DNA of 40,844 bases from Balneolia bacterium. GTDB lineage: Bacteria > Bacteroidota > Rhodothermia > Balneolales > Cyclonatronaceae. Under the pieces are notes generated by a model. That model saw only the letters and a program-made list of their open reading frames with translations. It did not search any database and was not told where the DNA came from. Made by a program: the position numbers and the translations under genes. Shown piece by piece: positions 16,733 through 25,981 of the stretch (positions within the stretch are counted from its first letter, which is position 1; each line of letters starts with the position of its first letter). Location: the NCBI GenBank assembly GCA_022565795.1, contig JAIUMA010000028.1, positions 1 to 40,844 of the forward strand, read 5' to 3'.

Positions 16733-17995
16733 TTGAAAAAAGAACAACTCTACAAGATTTTTACCGATCCGATTCACGGTTTTATAAGCGTGCCAAAAGG
16801 GCAAACGCTTCGACTTTTGGATCATCCGTATGTACAGCGACTCCGCCGTGTTCGTCAGCTGGGGCTGGCTTACAATGTTTTCCCTGGCGCGGAACACTCC
16901 CGTTTTTCGCACGCGCTTGGCGCCGTTGGCCTGATGATTAAGGTCCTTAACAACCTTCGTGACAAAAACACGACCATCACCAATGCCGAATATGATGGCA
17001 TGCTCGCCGCAATTCTGCTTCATGATATAGGTCATGGCCCGTTCTCGCACACGCTGGAGCACACGCTCATTCGTGATTTTCACCACGAGATGATGACGCT
17101 CGCCCTCATGAAGGAGTTGAATAACCAGTTCGATGGCCAGCTTGATACGGCCATCAATATTTTCACCAATCAGCACAGCAAGCCGTTTCTGCACCAGCTT
17201 ATCTCCTCCCAGCTGGACATCGACCGCCTTGACTACATCAAACGGGACAGTTTTTATACAGGGGTTCTGGAAGGCTCAATCGGAATTGATCGCATCATCA
17301 AAACGCTGCGAGTGCATCAGGGAAACATCGTAATTGAGCGAAAAGGGATTTACGCTATCGAGAACTACATTATGGCCCGCCGGTTCATGTACATGCAGGT
17401 TTATCTGCACAAAACGGTGATTGGAGCCGATATGCTGTTTCGCTCGGTTTTCCGCCGGGCGCGCGATCTTATGAAGGAGGGCTACAAGCTCTCTTTTCCC
17501 TCCCCGGCTCTGAAATACTTCATAGAGAAATACCCAAGCGCAAAAAAGGGAATCAGTGCCGAGCTGCTCAACTACTATGTGATGCTCGATGATAACGACG
17601 TGCTGATTTGCATCAAATACTGGCAGCAGGAGAAGGATCCGATTTTGTCGGACTTGTGCAGACGTTTTCTCAACAGAAAGTTTTTCCGGGCATCGGCCAC
17701 TCAGGCGGAGCTAACCGACCAAACGCTGGAACAGCTTAAAAAAGCAACTGCCGATCATCTCAGGAAAACACGGATGCCCTTCGATGAGCGTAGCGTGTCG
17801 TACTATCTGGGCTCATTCAAGACGCAAAATGAGGCTTACAAATACAAAAACGACAGTCTCTATATCCTCGATACCAGCGGAACGGCCGTTGAGTTTTCAA
17901 AAGCAGCCGACGCCCGGCACATCGAGGCGCTCAGCAAGGCGGTAGTTAAGCACTTTGTAATACACATGAAGGATGTAAGCGTACCCGAAGGCTAA
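16733..17995 (+). CDS. HD-domain phosphohydrolase (dNTPase/SAMHD1-like)
   Basis: About 420 residues. The N terminus KIFTDPIHGF and the segment HPYVQRLRRVRQLGL are standard for this family. RFSHALGAVGLM supplies the first histidine, LLHDIGHGPFSHTLE the HD pair, and SSQLDIDRLDYIKRDSFYTG the last aspartate. Such proteins hydrolyse dNTPs or other nucleotides; the exact substrate is open. No ATG is suitably placed. I prefer TTG 16733 (KKEQLYKIFTDPI), which matches the usual short N terminus; TTG 16694 would add 13 residues. It is divergent from the channel pseudogene, with about 190 bp between them. Confidence 0.88.
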   Translation: MKKEQLYKIFTDPIHGFISVPKGQTLRLLDHPYVQRLRRVRQLGLAYNVFPGAEHSRFSHALGAVGLMIKVLNNLRDKNTTITNAEYDGMLAAILLHDIGHGPFSHTLEHTLIRDFHHEMMTLALMKELNNQFDGQLDTAINIFTNQHSKPFLHQLISSQLDIDRLDYIKRDSFYTGVLEGSIGIDRIIKTLRVHQGNIVIERKGIYAIENYIMARRFMYMQVYLHKTVIGADMLFRSVFRRARDLMKEGYKLSFPSPALKYFIEKYPSAKKGISAELLNYYVMLDDNDVLICIKYWQQEKDPILSDLCRRFLNRKFFRASATQAELTDQTLEQLKKATADHLRKTRMPFDERSVSYYLGSFKTQNEAYKYKNDSLYILDTSGTAVEFSKAADARHIEALSKAVVKHFVIHMKDVSVPEG

Positions 17996-18056
17996 TGGAA
18001 ACAGTGAACAACAGCTATAAATTGCTTCCTGTTCACAGATTACTGCAGACTGTTGG

Positions 18057-20417
18057 CTACCAGTCTACCCGGCCCCGGCGCTCGGTTTCCTGACGGTCTT
18101 GTCTGCGCTGATCTCTTGGCGGTTCAGGCACATAGCCCACAGGCTGCTCGAAGGCATCGAAGCTCCAGTTACCAGCCGGATCGTTAGAAACCCGCAAAGA
18201 CCATTCGGCAACAATTGGAAGAGCTGTACGAGCTCCCTGGCCCAGGACACTTCGTTCAGGAAAACGCACACGATAATCTTCTCCACCAACCCAAGCCCCA
18301 GCCACGACGTGAGGGAATGCGCTCACAAACCAGGTGTCACTACCTCTTGTAGTCGTACCTGTTTTGCCTGCTACATCCTGACGAATACCCATGTTTCTCA
18401 TACGAACACCGGTCCCGTGTCCCCAGTCTCCGCCGGAGATTACGCCACGCATCATATCGATCATGGTGTAGGCCGTGAGCGGGCTCATTACCTCCTGCTG
18501 CATCTGAGGCGGGGCTTCATAAAGCACGTTGCCCTCGCGGTCTTCGATCCTGAGAATCGTCCGTGGCTCCATGTACACACCGCTGTTAGCAAAGGTGGCA
18601 TAGGAATTTACCAGCTCCAGAAGATTGACTTCGGCTGTACCGAGGGCTATCGACGGGACGGCCTGCATAGGTGATTTGATGCCCATTTTACGCGCCATGT
18701 CGGCAATCTGCCTCGCAGCAGGAATCAGGTCTTCTAACTGATCCGTGCCAGGGTGACCGGCAAGCTCAGGCAGCATACGAATAGTAACGTTATTAAGGCT
18801 TCGGGCTACCGCTTCGCGCATCGATACCATTTCAGGACCCGGAGCAATACTCATATCATTTGGTGCCCATATCCTGCCGCTTCGTTCGCGAAAACTCAGC
18901 GGGTAGCGCGAGAACTCATGATAAGGCTGATATCCGTTATCAATGGCCAGCGCATAAACAAACGGCTTAAATGTAGAGCCCGCCTGACGGCGAAGCTGAG
19001 AAACGTTATCGCGCTGGATGGTCGAATAATCGGTACCCCCGACCCAGGCCAGAACGTGTCCGGTTCCGGGCTCGATAGCCACGAACCCAGCCTCAAGCTT
19101 CACGCGCTGTCGTTTAATTTTATCCAAAAACTCAGTATCTGCCATAAGCGAATCGAGGGCAGCCTCACGGCTCATTCCGTTTTCTCTAACGGCGGCCTGA
19201 AATTCGCCGGACTCCTGAACATATTCTCTAAGGTGATGCGGAAACTGCTGGAAATAGCGGGGCATGTAGTTACCCGAACCATTATCTCCGCCCCAGATAC
19301 GCACGAATTCACGCTGCAGTGAGTCGACCTTGGCCTCCATCACCCTTTCGGCATGGCGCTGCATATTGGCATCGATCGTTGTATGCACGACCAGACCATC
19401 GCGGTAAATGTCATAGTTGTTTTCTCTTGCCCAGCTCATCAATTCCTGGCGTACATGCTCGCCAAAATAACGGCTCTGACGACTCTGAGCACGCGGACGC
19501 TGATAATCCAGTTCTATTGGCTGAGCAGCCAGTGTAGAGAATTCATCATCAGAGATAAATCCACGGCGGTTCATCTGGCTGAGCACGATGTTACGTCTGC
19601 GCTGTGAGCTTTCCGGGTTTAGTCTCGGGTTGAAGCGCGATACCGCCTGAAGCGAGCCGATTAAAACGGCCGATTCCTCAACGGTGAGATCCCTTGCCTG
19701 CTTGTTGAAGTGAGTGCGCGCGGCAGATTCAATTCCAAAAGCACTATTGCTGAACTCAACCGTGTTCAGATACATCTGGATGATTTCAGACTTGGTATAG
19801 TTTCGCTCGATCTGGATAGCTGTAATCATCTCACGAAGCTTACGTATCACAGAAACATCACGACCGATTGAACGATACAAATTTCGAGCCAGCTGCTGAG
19901 ATATAGTTGACCCGCCCTGTGGCGCACCGCGCAGAATATGATAAGGAATCGCCAGCGTACGCTGCATGTCGATACCCCAATGGTCGTAAAACCGGTGATC
20001 TTCGGTTGCGATCAACGCATTTACCGTGTTGGGAGAAATTTCATCAATTGTAACGAAACGGCGGTTTTCGATGAAGTAGGTATCGAGTACCTCGCCATCA
20101 CGGCTCATTACAAAAGATGCTATATCAGTGCGGGGATTTTCAAGCTCCTCAATCGATGGAAGGCCCTGAGCCAGAAAAAAAAGAAAAATCCCGCCGCCAA
20201 TTAGCATCAGAATTAAAGTTGCTCCTACCAGGCTCATAAATACGCGCATAGGGCTGGCGCTCATCCGTTCAAACAGACTTACCGATGCGGTTGGATGACT
20301 CTTTTTTGCCGTTATATTAACCCTGCCCTGCTCTGTTTTCTGACGCTCCCTTATCTCCCTGCGGTACTCAGGATCGTTCAGATAACGTTCTTCATCGTAT
20401 TTAAAAGTCTTGCTCAT
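18057..20417 (-). CDS. Penicillin-binding protein 1A (bifunctional transglycosylase/transpeptidase)
   Basis: 786 residues. A basic cytoplasmic N terminus of about 58 residues precedes a single anchor helix (59-83). The GT51 domain has ATEDHRFYDHWG (catalytic Glu139), QGGSTISQQLARNLY, the second-glutamate region RNYTKSEIIQMYLN, and the FSNSAFGIESAA segment. The transpeptidase domain has STFK (Ser481, acyl-enzyme serine), SLN (540-542) and KTGTT (685 onward). It polymerises and crosslinks peptidoglycan from lipid II at the inner membrane. The C terminus is a highly charged tail rich in Arg, Gln and Glu. It is last in the operon with the polyprenyl synthase, NYN protein and lpxH; the gap from lpxH is 12 bp. 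I see no frameshift or missing catalytic residue. Confidence 0.95.
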   Translation of the reverse strand: MSKTFKYDEERYLNDPEYRREIRERQKTEQGRVNITAKKSHPTASVSLFERMSASPMRVFMSLVGATLILMLIGGGIFLFFLAQGLPSIEELENPRTDIASFVMSRDGEVLDTYFIENRRFVTIDEISPNTVNALIATEDHRFYDHWGIDMQRTLAIPYHILRGAPQGGSTISQQLARNLYRSIGRDVSVIRKLREMITAIQIERNYTKSEIIQMYLNTVEFSNSAFGIESAARTHFNKQARDLTVEESAVLIGSLQAVSRFNPRLNPESSQRRRNIVLSQMNRRGFISDDEFSTLAAQPIELDYQRPRAQSRQSRYFGEHVRQELMSWARENNYDIYRDGLVVHTTIDANMQRHAERVMEAKVDSLQREFVRIWGGDNGSGNYMPRYFQQFPHHLREYVQESGEFQAAVRENGMSREAALDSLMADTEFLDKIKRQRVKLEAGFVAIEPGTGHVLAWVGGTDYSTIQRDNVSQLRRQAGSTFKPFVYALAIDNGYQPYHEFSRYPLSFRERSGRIWAPNDMSIAPGPEMVSMREAVARSLNNVTIRMLPELAGHPGTDQLEDLIPAARQIADMARKMGIKSPMQAVPSIALGTAEVNLLELVNSYATFANSGVYMEPRTILRIEDREGNVLYEAPPQMQQEVMSPLTAYTMIDMMRGVISGGDWGHGTGVRMRNMGIRQDVAGKTGTTTRGSDTWFVSAFPHVVAGAWVGGEDYRVRFPERSVLGQGARTALPIVAEWSLRVSNDPAGNWSFDAFEQPVGYVPEPPRDQRRQDRQETERRGRVDW

Positions 20418-20429
20418 GTGTTGCGCACA

Positions 20430-21218
20430 CTATCGTTTGTAGGTTAAAAACTGCCGGGTATCTGCCTGCCATCTAACGAGTTCAAACCCGTTTGTGGTAT
20501 AAACAGCCAGCGTAGAATCGTGACAAAAATTCCCAAGGTTTATATAGAGCCCAAATTCTGTTCTGTTAAACACAGGCTTGTGATGGTGACCACATATCAT
20601 AACGTCAGCTTTGCCCGCTTCGAGCATTCGTTCTGCCCAGCTATCGATATGTTTGGTCTCACGCTGAAGCTTCTCAACGCTGTCCCGGCTTCGGGAACCT
20701 CGCGAAAATGAACGCATCAGCGAAATGCCTGTTGCCGGCGGGAATACCGCCTGATATACCTTCAAAAAATACGGATTTCTGAGGAAGCGGTGAAATAAAG
20801 GTCGGGGAAAGCCAAACTCCGAACTACTTAACCCGTCGCCATGAGCCATCATAACCTTTTTACCACCAAGGGTGATGGTTCTCAACTCATGCTCAATATC
20901 GAATCCTGCCTGCTCGAGTCGTGGTCCCGTCCAGTTGTCATGATTCCCGGTAATGAAGACCGTTTTAGACTGCTTGTTGAGCTTTTCAAACCGCTTCAAG
21001 ACCACATCGGCATAATCCGGCCATCTGCCGCGGTACTCCATCCAGTAGTCGAATAAATCCCCGACAACCATCATACTGCACTTTTTCTCGATGGTTTCAT
21101 CAATCAAAGACAGCAGTCTGCTTTCGATGGACGCGTTTATGTCAGGCGAGAAACCGCCCAGATGCACATCCGACACAAAGATCACATCACCCTTCCCTAA
21201 AGAAACAGAATCGCTCAT
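20430..21218 (-). CDS. lpxH: UDP-2,3-diacylglucosamine pyrophosphatase
   Basis: 262 residues of the calcineurin-like metallophosphoesterase fold. Metal-binding motifs are in order: DVHLGG, VVGDLFDYW, GNHDNW, AHGDGL and CGHHHKPVF. LpxH removes UMP from UDP-diacylglucosamine to give lipid X in lipid-A synthesis, at the inner face of the inner membrane. The FDYW segment after the GD motif and the length fit LpxH of Bacteroidota rather than generic phosphoesterases. Its ATG overlaps the TGA of the NYN-domain gene by four bases. LpxI/LpxG are alternatives elsewhere, but the motif set here favours LpxH. Confidence 0.9.
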   Translation of the reverse strand: MSDSVSLGKGDVIFVSDVHLGGFSPDINASIESRLLSLIDETIEKKCSMMVVGDLFDYWMEYRGRWPDYADVVLKRFEKLNKQSKTVFITGNHDNWTGPRLEQAGFDIEHELRTITLGGKKVMMAHGDGLSSSEFGFPRPLFHRFLRNPYFLKVYQAVFPPATGISLMRSFSRGSRSRDSVEKLQRETKHIDSWAERMLEAGKADVMICGHHHKPVFNRTEFGLYINLGNFCHDSTLAVYTTNGFELVRWQADTRQFLTYKR

Positions 21219-21751
21219 TTATCCTTGCTGAAAAGCTTCAGGAACATATCAATATCTTCCTCTGGCGTAGGCGGGTTTTCCACCGCGCCGGGATCTTTCA
21301 CCTTCTTTTTCGGGGCTTTCTTTTTGGGTGATGGCATTGATCCCTTTGCGATTTCCTGTGCTTTATCGACCTCCAGAATCCGGTCGATAAACAGCCGACA
21401 CCTCAAAATTTCAACATGGTGATAAAACGCTTTGTGCCGAATCTCGCGGTCATCGGATACTAGAATCCAACTTGCATCGGCCCCTTCTTCGGCCATAAGG
21501 CTCATGATGACTTCATCAGCCGTACGCTCCCGCGAAAAAAGCAGCTTTAAACCGGCGTAGTTACCGGGAATCATAAGCGGAACTCCGTCGAAAACCACCG
21601 TAGCTTTACGCTTTTCGGCAATACAGGCTTTTCCAACTCTGCGACACAATTCCCTCATGGCCTCCAAATGGTTCGACTGCAGCATCCCTTTGATGTCAGG
21701 TATCTGATGCATCAGGTTGTGTGCGTCGATAAGCCACTTTTTCTTTCGCAT
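21215..21751 (-). CDS. NYN/PIN-like domain protein (YacP family), predicted RNase
   Basis: 178 residues. The N-terminal WLIDAHNLMHQ, then VVFDGVP, TADEVIMSL and ILVSDDREI, place it in the NYN (YacP/DUF901) group. There the four acidic residues bind a metal in a PIN-like nuclease fold that acts on RNA. After about residue 138 comes a basic linker (PSPKKKAPKKKVKD) and an acidic end. It lies between the polyprenyl synthase (16-bp gap) and lpxH (ATGA overlap), so it is translated with envelope genes. The substrate is unknown. An RNase inside an envelope operon suggests, but does not prove, post-transcriptional control of its neighbours. Confidence 0.82.
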   Translation of the reverse strand: MRKKKWLIDAHNLMHQIPDIKGMLQSNHLEAMRELCRRVGKACIAEKRKATVVFDGVPLMIPGNYAGLKLLFSRERTADEVIMSLMAEEGADASWILVSDDREIRHKAFYHHVEILRCRLFIDRILEVDKAQEIAKGSMPSPKKKAPKKKVKDPGAVENPPTPEEDIDMFLKLFSKDK

Positions 21752-21767
21752 GGAAGCCGGTCCGGTT

Positions 21768-22787
21768 TTACTTCTTACGTGATGTGATGTACCGGATCAG
21801 AAGCTCCATTTCGTTACGGCGTTCTGATGGCGGAAATTCGTGCAGCAGCTCGAGAGCCCTGTTGCTGTAGGTTTCCATCTCTTTGGCGGCTTCTTCAAAT
21901 CCACCGCTTTCATGAACAAAACGGGTAATTTTTTCGACCAGCGCAGGTTTCTTGTTTTCCTTGCGAAAGCGAAGTTTCCACTTCTGACGATCAAGAAATG
22001 AAGATTTCTCCAGCGCCTTAATAAACGGAAGCGTGATTTTCTTTTCTCGAATATCATTACCAACCGGCTTTCCGACATCATCCACGCCATAGTCGAACAG
22101 GTCATCCCGAATCTGAAACGCTATACCAATATTAATACCGATGTCGCGCATTCGCTCGACCATCACCCTGTTCTCGGTTGCCGTGTAGGCTCCGCTTTCT
22201 GTACAGGCTGCCAGCAGACTCGCCGTCTTGTCGCGAATAATTTCGAAGTATTTTTCTTCGGTCATGTTTTGCAGCTTCGAAGCCTTAAGCTGGCGCAGTT
22301 CACCCTCGCTCATTGCTTTTACTGCTTTCGACATAATTTTCAGGAGCTGAAACTCATCGGCATCCAGTGAAACAAGCAGGCCCTTGGAGAGCAGAAAATC
22401 ACCTAAAAGTATGCTCGCCTTGTTCTTCCAAACCTGGTTAAAGCTAAGAAGACCACGGCGCTGCTCGGCATCGTCGACTACATCATCGTGGATAAGTGTT
22501 GCCGTATGAAGAAGCTCTATCATCGTTGCTGCACGGTAGCTTCGTTCGTTAATTTCTCCGCATAATCTTGCGGAATAAAGCACTAAAATAGGCCGAAGTT
22601 CCTTACCTTTCATCCGGTGCAGATACTTGATCATCTGATCCAAAAGAAACACATCTGTTTTTAGCGCTTCCTTAAAAAATGCGCGAAACTCAGTCAGTTC
22701 AGTTTCCACGGGTCTTCGAAGGTCGCTGAGGCTAACAGCCGATTCTACTTTAGAATGATTAAGTTCTTTATCTTTCGTAAATTTCAC
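21768..22787 (-). CDS. ispB: Long-chain polyprenyl diphosphate synthase
   Basis: 339 residues. ELRPILVLYSARL is followed by LIHDDVVDDAEQRRG, the first aspartate-rich motif. The second is FQIRDDLFDYGVDDVGKPVGND, in the trans-prenyltransferase arrangement. Such enzymes extend farnesyl diphosphate to the side chain of menaquinone or related lipids; chain length cannot be fixed from the motif alone, so octaprenyl versus heptaprenyl is open. The start is GTG at 22787 (KFTKDKELNHSK); there is no ATG nearby. It is first in the operon with the NYN protein, lpxH and PBP1A, and divergent from pfkA across 127 bp. Confidence 0.88.
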   Translation of the reverse strand: MKFTKDKELNHSKVESAVSLSDLRRPVETELTEFRAFFKEALKTDVFLLDQMIKYLHRMKGKELRPILVLYSARLCGEINERSYRAATMIELLHTATLIHDDVVDDAEQRRGLLSFNQVWKNKASILLGDFLLSKGLLVSLDADEFQLLKIMSKAVKAMSEGELRQLKASKLQNMTEEKYFEIIRDKTASLLAACTESGAYTATENRVMVERMRDIGINIGIAFQIRDDLFDYGVDDVGKPVGNDIREKKITLPFIKALEKSSFLDRQKWKLRFRKENKKPALVEKITRFVHESGGFEEAAKEMETYSNRALELLHEFPPSERRNEMELLIRYITSRKK

Positions 22788-22859
22788 AGTGTGCTATTAA
22801 AATAATGCAGATAACGTTCCAGCAGGCTCTATCGGTGAATTTAGCTTGATTGGGCGTGC

Positions 22860-22894
22860 TTGAGTGCGTAATTTTCTCAATTCTGTTAGTTTTG
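22860..22894 (+). promoter_or_regulatory. Candidate Bacteroidota-type promoter of pfkA
   Basis: TAGTTTTG at 22887-22894 is an exact match to the -7 consensus TAnnTTTG. A TTG at 22860-22862 may be the -33 element, though the 24-base spacer is a little long. Transcription would begin near 22900, leaving a leader of only about 15 nt before the TTG start codon of pfkA. Confidence 0.45.
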
Positions 22895-22914
22895 AAAACT
22901 AAACAAATATTCCT

Positions 22915-23892
22915 TTGAAAACGATCAAAAAAATTGGGGTTTTAACAAGTGGCGGCGATTCCCCTGGCATGAATGCCGCAATCCGGGCTGTAACAAGAGC
23001 AGCAATATATAAAGGCCTTTCAGTAACCGGAATCAGATATGGATATCAAGGTGCTATTGAAGCAGACTTCGTGGAGATGCAAAAATTATCGGTCTCCAAT
23101 ACGATTCAGAAGGGCGGCACAATTCTTAAGTCGGCCCGTTCCAAGGACTTTATGACCAAAGAAGGTCGTGCAAAAGCGGCCAAGAACCTTAAAGCAAACG
23201 GCATCGATGCCCTGGTTTGTATTGGCGGTGATGGTACGTTTCAGGGTGCCACCGTACTGCATCAGGAGCACGGAATTCCGGTTGTTGGTATTCCCGGCAC
23301 CATCGATAACGACCTGAGCGGTACCGACGAGACCATCGGCTACGATACCGCCCTGAATACGGCTCTCGAGGCTATCGACAAAATCCGCGACACAGCCGAT
23401 GCCCACGAGCGTATGTTCCTGGTTGAGGTGATGGGCCGCGATGCGGGATTTATCGCTCTTGAAACCGGCATTGCCTGCGGCGCAGAGCTCACGCTGCTGC
23501 CCGAGACGCTGGTTCACATAAATGAGATTAAGGCATCTCTTCATGAGATTCTTGCTAACAAGAAGCGCAGTACGCTGGTTATTGTCGCCGAGGGTGATGA
23601 ATCCGGCGGCGCCATGCAGCTTCAGCAAAACCTGCGCGACGACTTTGCCGATATTGATATGCGCGTCTGCGTTCTGGGCCACATTCAGCGGGGCGGTAAC
23701 CCGACGGCACGCGACCGTGTGTTAGCCAGCCGTATTGGCGTCGCAGCTGTAAATGCACTACTCGACGGTCACGTAAGCGTGATGGTGGGTATAGTGAATA
23801 ATAACATCAAGCTCACGCCCCTGAAAAGCGGATGGAGCAAAAAGAAGAGCATCCAGATGGAAATGCTCGACCTGGTTAAAATTCTCAAGTAA
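22915..23892 (+). CDS. pfkA: 6-phosphofructokinase, ATP-dependent
   Basis: 325 residues, the length of bacterial PfkA. LTSGGDSPGMNAAIR opens the ATP site; CIGGDGTFQGA has Gly at the position (GGDG) that marks ATP rather than pyrophosphate dependence; GIPGTIDNDLSGTD holds the catalytic Asp131 and Asp133. VEVMGRDAGFIA and GHIQRGGNPTARDR complete the fructose-6-phosphate and effector sites. It commits fructose 6-phosphate to glycolysis in the cytoplasm. The start is TTG at 22915: homologues begin with the same KTIKKIGVLTSGG and no ATG is available. pgi follows 12 bp later, so two consecutive glycolytic steps share an operon. Confidence 0.96.
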   Translation: MKTIKKIGVLTSGGDSPGMNAAIRAVTRAAIYKGLSVTGIRYGYQGAIEADFVEMQKLSVSNTIQKGGTILKSARSKDFMTKEGRAKAAKNLKANGIDALVCIGGDGTFQGATVLHQEHGIPVVGIPGTIDNDLSGTDETIGYDTALNTALEAIDKIRDTADAHERMFLVEVMGRDAGFIALETGIACGAELTLLPETLVHINEIKASLHEILANKKRSTLVIVAEGDESGGAMQLQQNLRDDFADIDMRVCVLGHIQRGGNPTARDRVLASRIGVAAVNALLDGHVSVMVGIVNNNIKLTPLKSGWSKKKSIQMEMLDLVKILK

Positions 23893-23904
23893 TTTATCCT
23901 TCCT

Positions 23905-25200
23905 ATGATTCGGTTTGACCACAGCTCAGCGCACTCTTTCATTCAAAAAGATGCGCTTCAGAAAGCGTATGCCTCAGCTCAGGAGGCTTTTGGCAAAGTT
24001 CAGTCTAAAACAGGCCACGGTCCGGAGTGGCTTGGATGGCGGGATATTCTTTCAACTCCCAACGATGCGCTTTTAAGCGAGATCGATTCCCTTGCACACG
24101 CCATCCGTGAAGATGCCGATGTATTCATCGTTTGTGGTATTGGTGGCTCTTACCTGGGTGCACGTGCCGTAATAGATGCGCTCACGCCCTACTTCGGGGC
24201 GGTTAAGGGTCCGGAAATTATCTACGCCGGACATCATATGAGCGGCACCTACCTCCGGGATTTGATGAACTATCTCAAGTCTCCGAAAGCTGACGGTTCT
24301 GCTAAGAGCGTCTATGTGAATGTAATTTCCAAGTCTGGTACAACAACCGAGACCGCTCTGGCTTTCCGCGTAATCCGCAAATGGATTCACGAAGCCTACG
24401 ACGATGCCCAAAAGCGCATTATCTGTACGACCAGCGCCAGCGGCGGTGCTCTCAACAAGCTCATCGATGCTAACGGCTACAAAAAGTTTGTCCTTCCGGA
24501 TGATGTGGGCGGACGCTTTTCTGTGCTAACACCCGTAGGGCTGCTTCCTATCGCGGTAGCCGGTGTAGATATTCAGGGCCTGTTTTACGGCGCGGTTTCG
24601 GCATACAATGAAGTTGAGGAAAACCCGAAAGAGCTTCTCACCTATGCAGCAACACGTCTCGCGCTTTACCAGGACGGAAAAGTAATGGATATGATTGCCA
24701 GTTTCGAGCCTGAGCTTGGCGGCATGGGCGGCTGGATGCAACAGCTTTACGGCGAAAGTGAAGGCAAAAACGGAAAAGGCATGTTCCCGGTACTACTGGG
24801 GTTCTCTACCGACCTGCACAGCGTGGGCCAGATGGTACAGGAAGGTCAGCGCAATATGATGGAAACCTTTTTGGTGGTCGATAACGCGCCTAAAACCATC
24901 ATTGTGGAGGAAGAAGAGGGTGATACCGACGGGCTGAACTACCTGGCCGGAAAATCATTTCATGAAATTAACAGTAAAGCGTACCTTGGCACACGTGAAG
25001 CGCACGTTGAGGGTGGTGTGCCCTGCATCAGCATTCATTTCGATAAGCTGGATGCCGAACATGTGGGCCGTTTCATTTATCTTTGCGAAATTGCAATCGC
25101 GGTTTACGTCTACTGTCTGGATGAAAATCCGTTCGACCAGCCGGGCGTGGAAGCTTACAAAAAGGCGATGTTCCGCCTGTTGGGCAAACCGGGCAGTTAA
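23905..25200 (+). CDS. pgi: Glucose-6-phosphate isomerase
   Basis: 431 residues, the short form of Pgi found in Firmicutes and Bacteroidota (E. coli's is about 550). IVCGIGGSYLGARAVIDAL forms the sugar-phosphate loop, NVISKSGTTTETALAFR the SIS phosphate-binding site, and DDVGGRFSVLTPVGLLP with the arginine is a signature region. The C-terminal PFDQPGVEAYKKAMF is the second signature and carries the catalytic lysine. It interconverts glucose 6-phosphate and fructose 6-phosphate, the substrate of the enzyme encoded just upstream. ATG 23905 lies 12 bp past pfkA. The deoxynucleoside kinase follows after 66 bp. Confidence 0.95.
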   Translation: MIRFDHSSAHSFIQKDALQKAYASAQEAFGKVQSKTGHGPEWLGWRDILSTPNDALLSEIDSLAHAIREDADVFIVCGIGGSYLGARAVIDALTPYFGAVKGPEIIYAGHHMSGTYLRDLMNYLKSPKADGSAKSVYVNVISKSGTTTETALAFRVIRKWIHEAYDDAQKRIICTTSASGGALNKLIDANGYKKFVLPDDVGGRFSVLTPVGLLPIAVAGVDIQGLFYGAVSAYNEVEENPKELLTYAATRLALYQDGKVMDMIASFEPELGGMGGWMQQLYGESEGKNGKGMFPVLLGFSTDLHSVGQMVQEGQRNMMETFLVVDNAPKTIIVEEEEGDTDGLNYLAGKSFHEINSKAYLGTREAHVEGGVPCISIHFDKLDAEHVGRFIYLCEIAIAVYVYCLDENPFDQPGVEAYKKAMFRLLGKPGS

Positions 25201-25266
25201 TTCACGAAGGGCCAAAAAACCTTCACCCTTACATAACTATTTTATTTCGATCATCAACTTAACTTC

Positions 25267-25902
25267 ATGTCTGAAACCGGGAAGAAGTATTTCACAGCTA
25301 TCGCGGGTAACATCGGTGCGGGTAAGTCTTCGCTGACCGGCCTGCTATCCAAGCACTTTAAATGGCAGCCATACTACGAATCTGTAGATGATAATCCGTA
25401 CCTGTCTGACTTTTACGACGATATGCGCCGCTGGAGCTTCAACCTTCAGGTATATTTTCTGTCAAGCCGTTTTAAGCATCAAAAATTACTGATGCAAAAA
25501 AACGAAAGCTACATTCAGGACAGAACGATTTATGAGGACGTTGAAATCTTTGCCAAGAACCTTTTCGAGATGGGGCTGATGAGCGAGCGGGACTACGAAA
25601 ACTACAGCTCACTATTCATCGAAATGACGTCGTATCTGAAGCCGCCTGACCTGTTAATTTACCTTCGCGCCGATGTGCCGACTCTGGTAAAACAAATCCA
25701 GCAGCGTGGCCGTGATTACGAAACCACTATTCGAATTGATTATCTTGAAGGTCTGAACAAGCTTTATGAAGACTGGATCAGTCGTTATCCGCATGAAAAG
25801 CTGATAATCGAAACAGATGAGCTGGACTTCGTTAACAAAAAAGAAGACCTCGGAAGGGTTATTGAGGTAGTGGAAAACCGTCTTTACGGTCTGTTCTCAT
25901 AA
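25267..25902 (+). CDS. Deoxynucleoside kinase (dCK/dGK family)
   Basis: 211 residues. The P-loop is GNIGAGKSS (14-22). A following YESVDDNPYLSDFYDDMRRW supplies the Glu and Tyr/Trp substrate-site region, and FNLQVYFLSSRFKHQKL the LQ..F.. helix. QDRTIYEDVEIFA has the catalytic ERS/DRT-type arginine, and LIYLRADVPTLVKQIQQRGR is the lid with its arginines. It phosphorylates deoxynucleosides for salvage. Deoxyadenosine/deoxyguanosine versus deoxycytidine preference cannot be read. It is on the same strand as pgi and may be part of that operon. With thyA and folA downstream it makes this a region with several DNA-precursor genes. Confidence 0.9.
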   Translation: MSETGKKYFTAIAGNIGAGKSSLTGLLSKHFKWQPYYESVDDNPYLSDFYDDMRRWSFNLQVYFLSSRFKHQKLLMQKNESYIQDRTIYEDVEIFAKNLFEMGLMSERDYENYSSLFIEMTSYLKPPDLLIYLRADVPTLVKQIQQRGRDYETTIRIDYLEGLNKLYEDWISRYPHEKLIIETDELDFVNKKEDLGRVIEVVENRLYGLFS

Positions 25903-25932
25903 AACACCCTCTGTCGCTGTATAGCATTGATT

Positions 25933-25961
25933 CTTACCCGATATACCTTTATATTGGTAAG
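25933..25961 (+). promoter_or_regulatory. Inverted repeat upstream of yceD
   Basis: CTTACC (25933-25938) pairs with GGTAAG (25956-25961), and the inner bases ATATA and TTATAT extend the stem with a small internal loop. It sits 21 bp ahead of the yceD start, at the head of the yceD-rpmF-plsX-fab run. It has no U-tract, so an operator or leader hairpin is more likely than a terminator. Confidence 0.3.
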
Positions 25962-25981
25962 CTTTAGAATAAAATAGCAAA

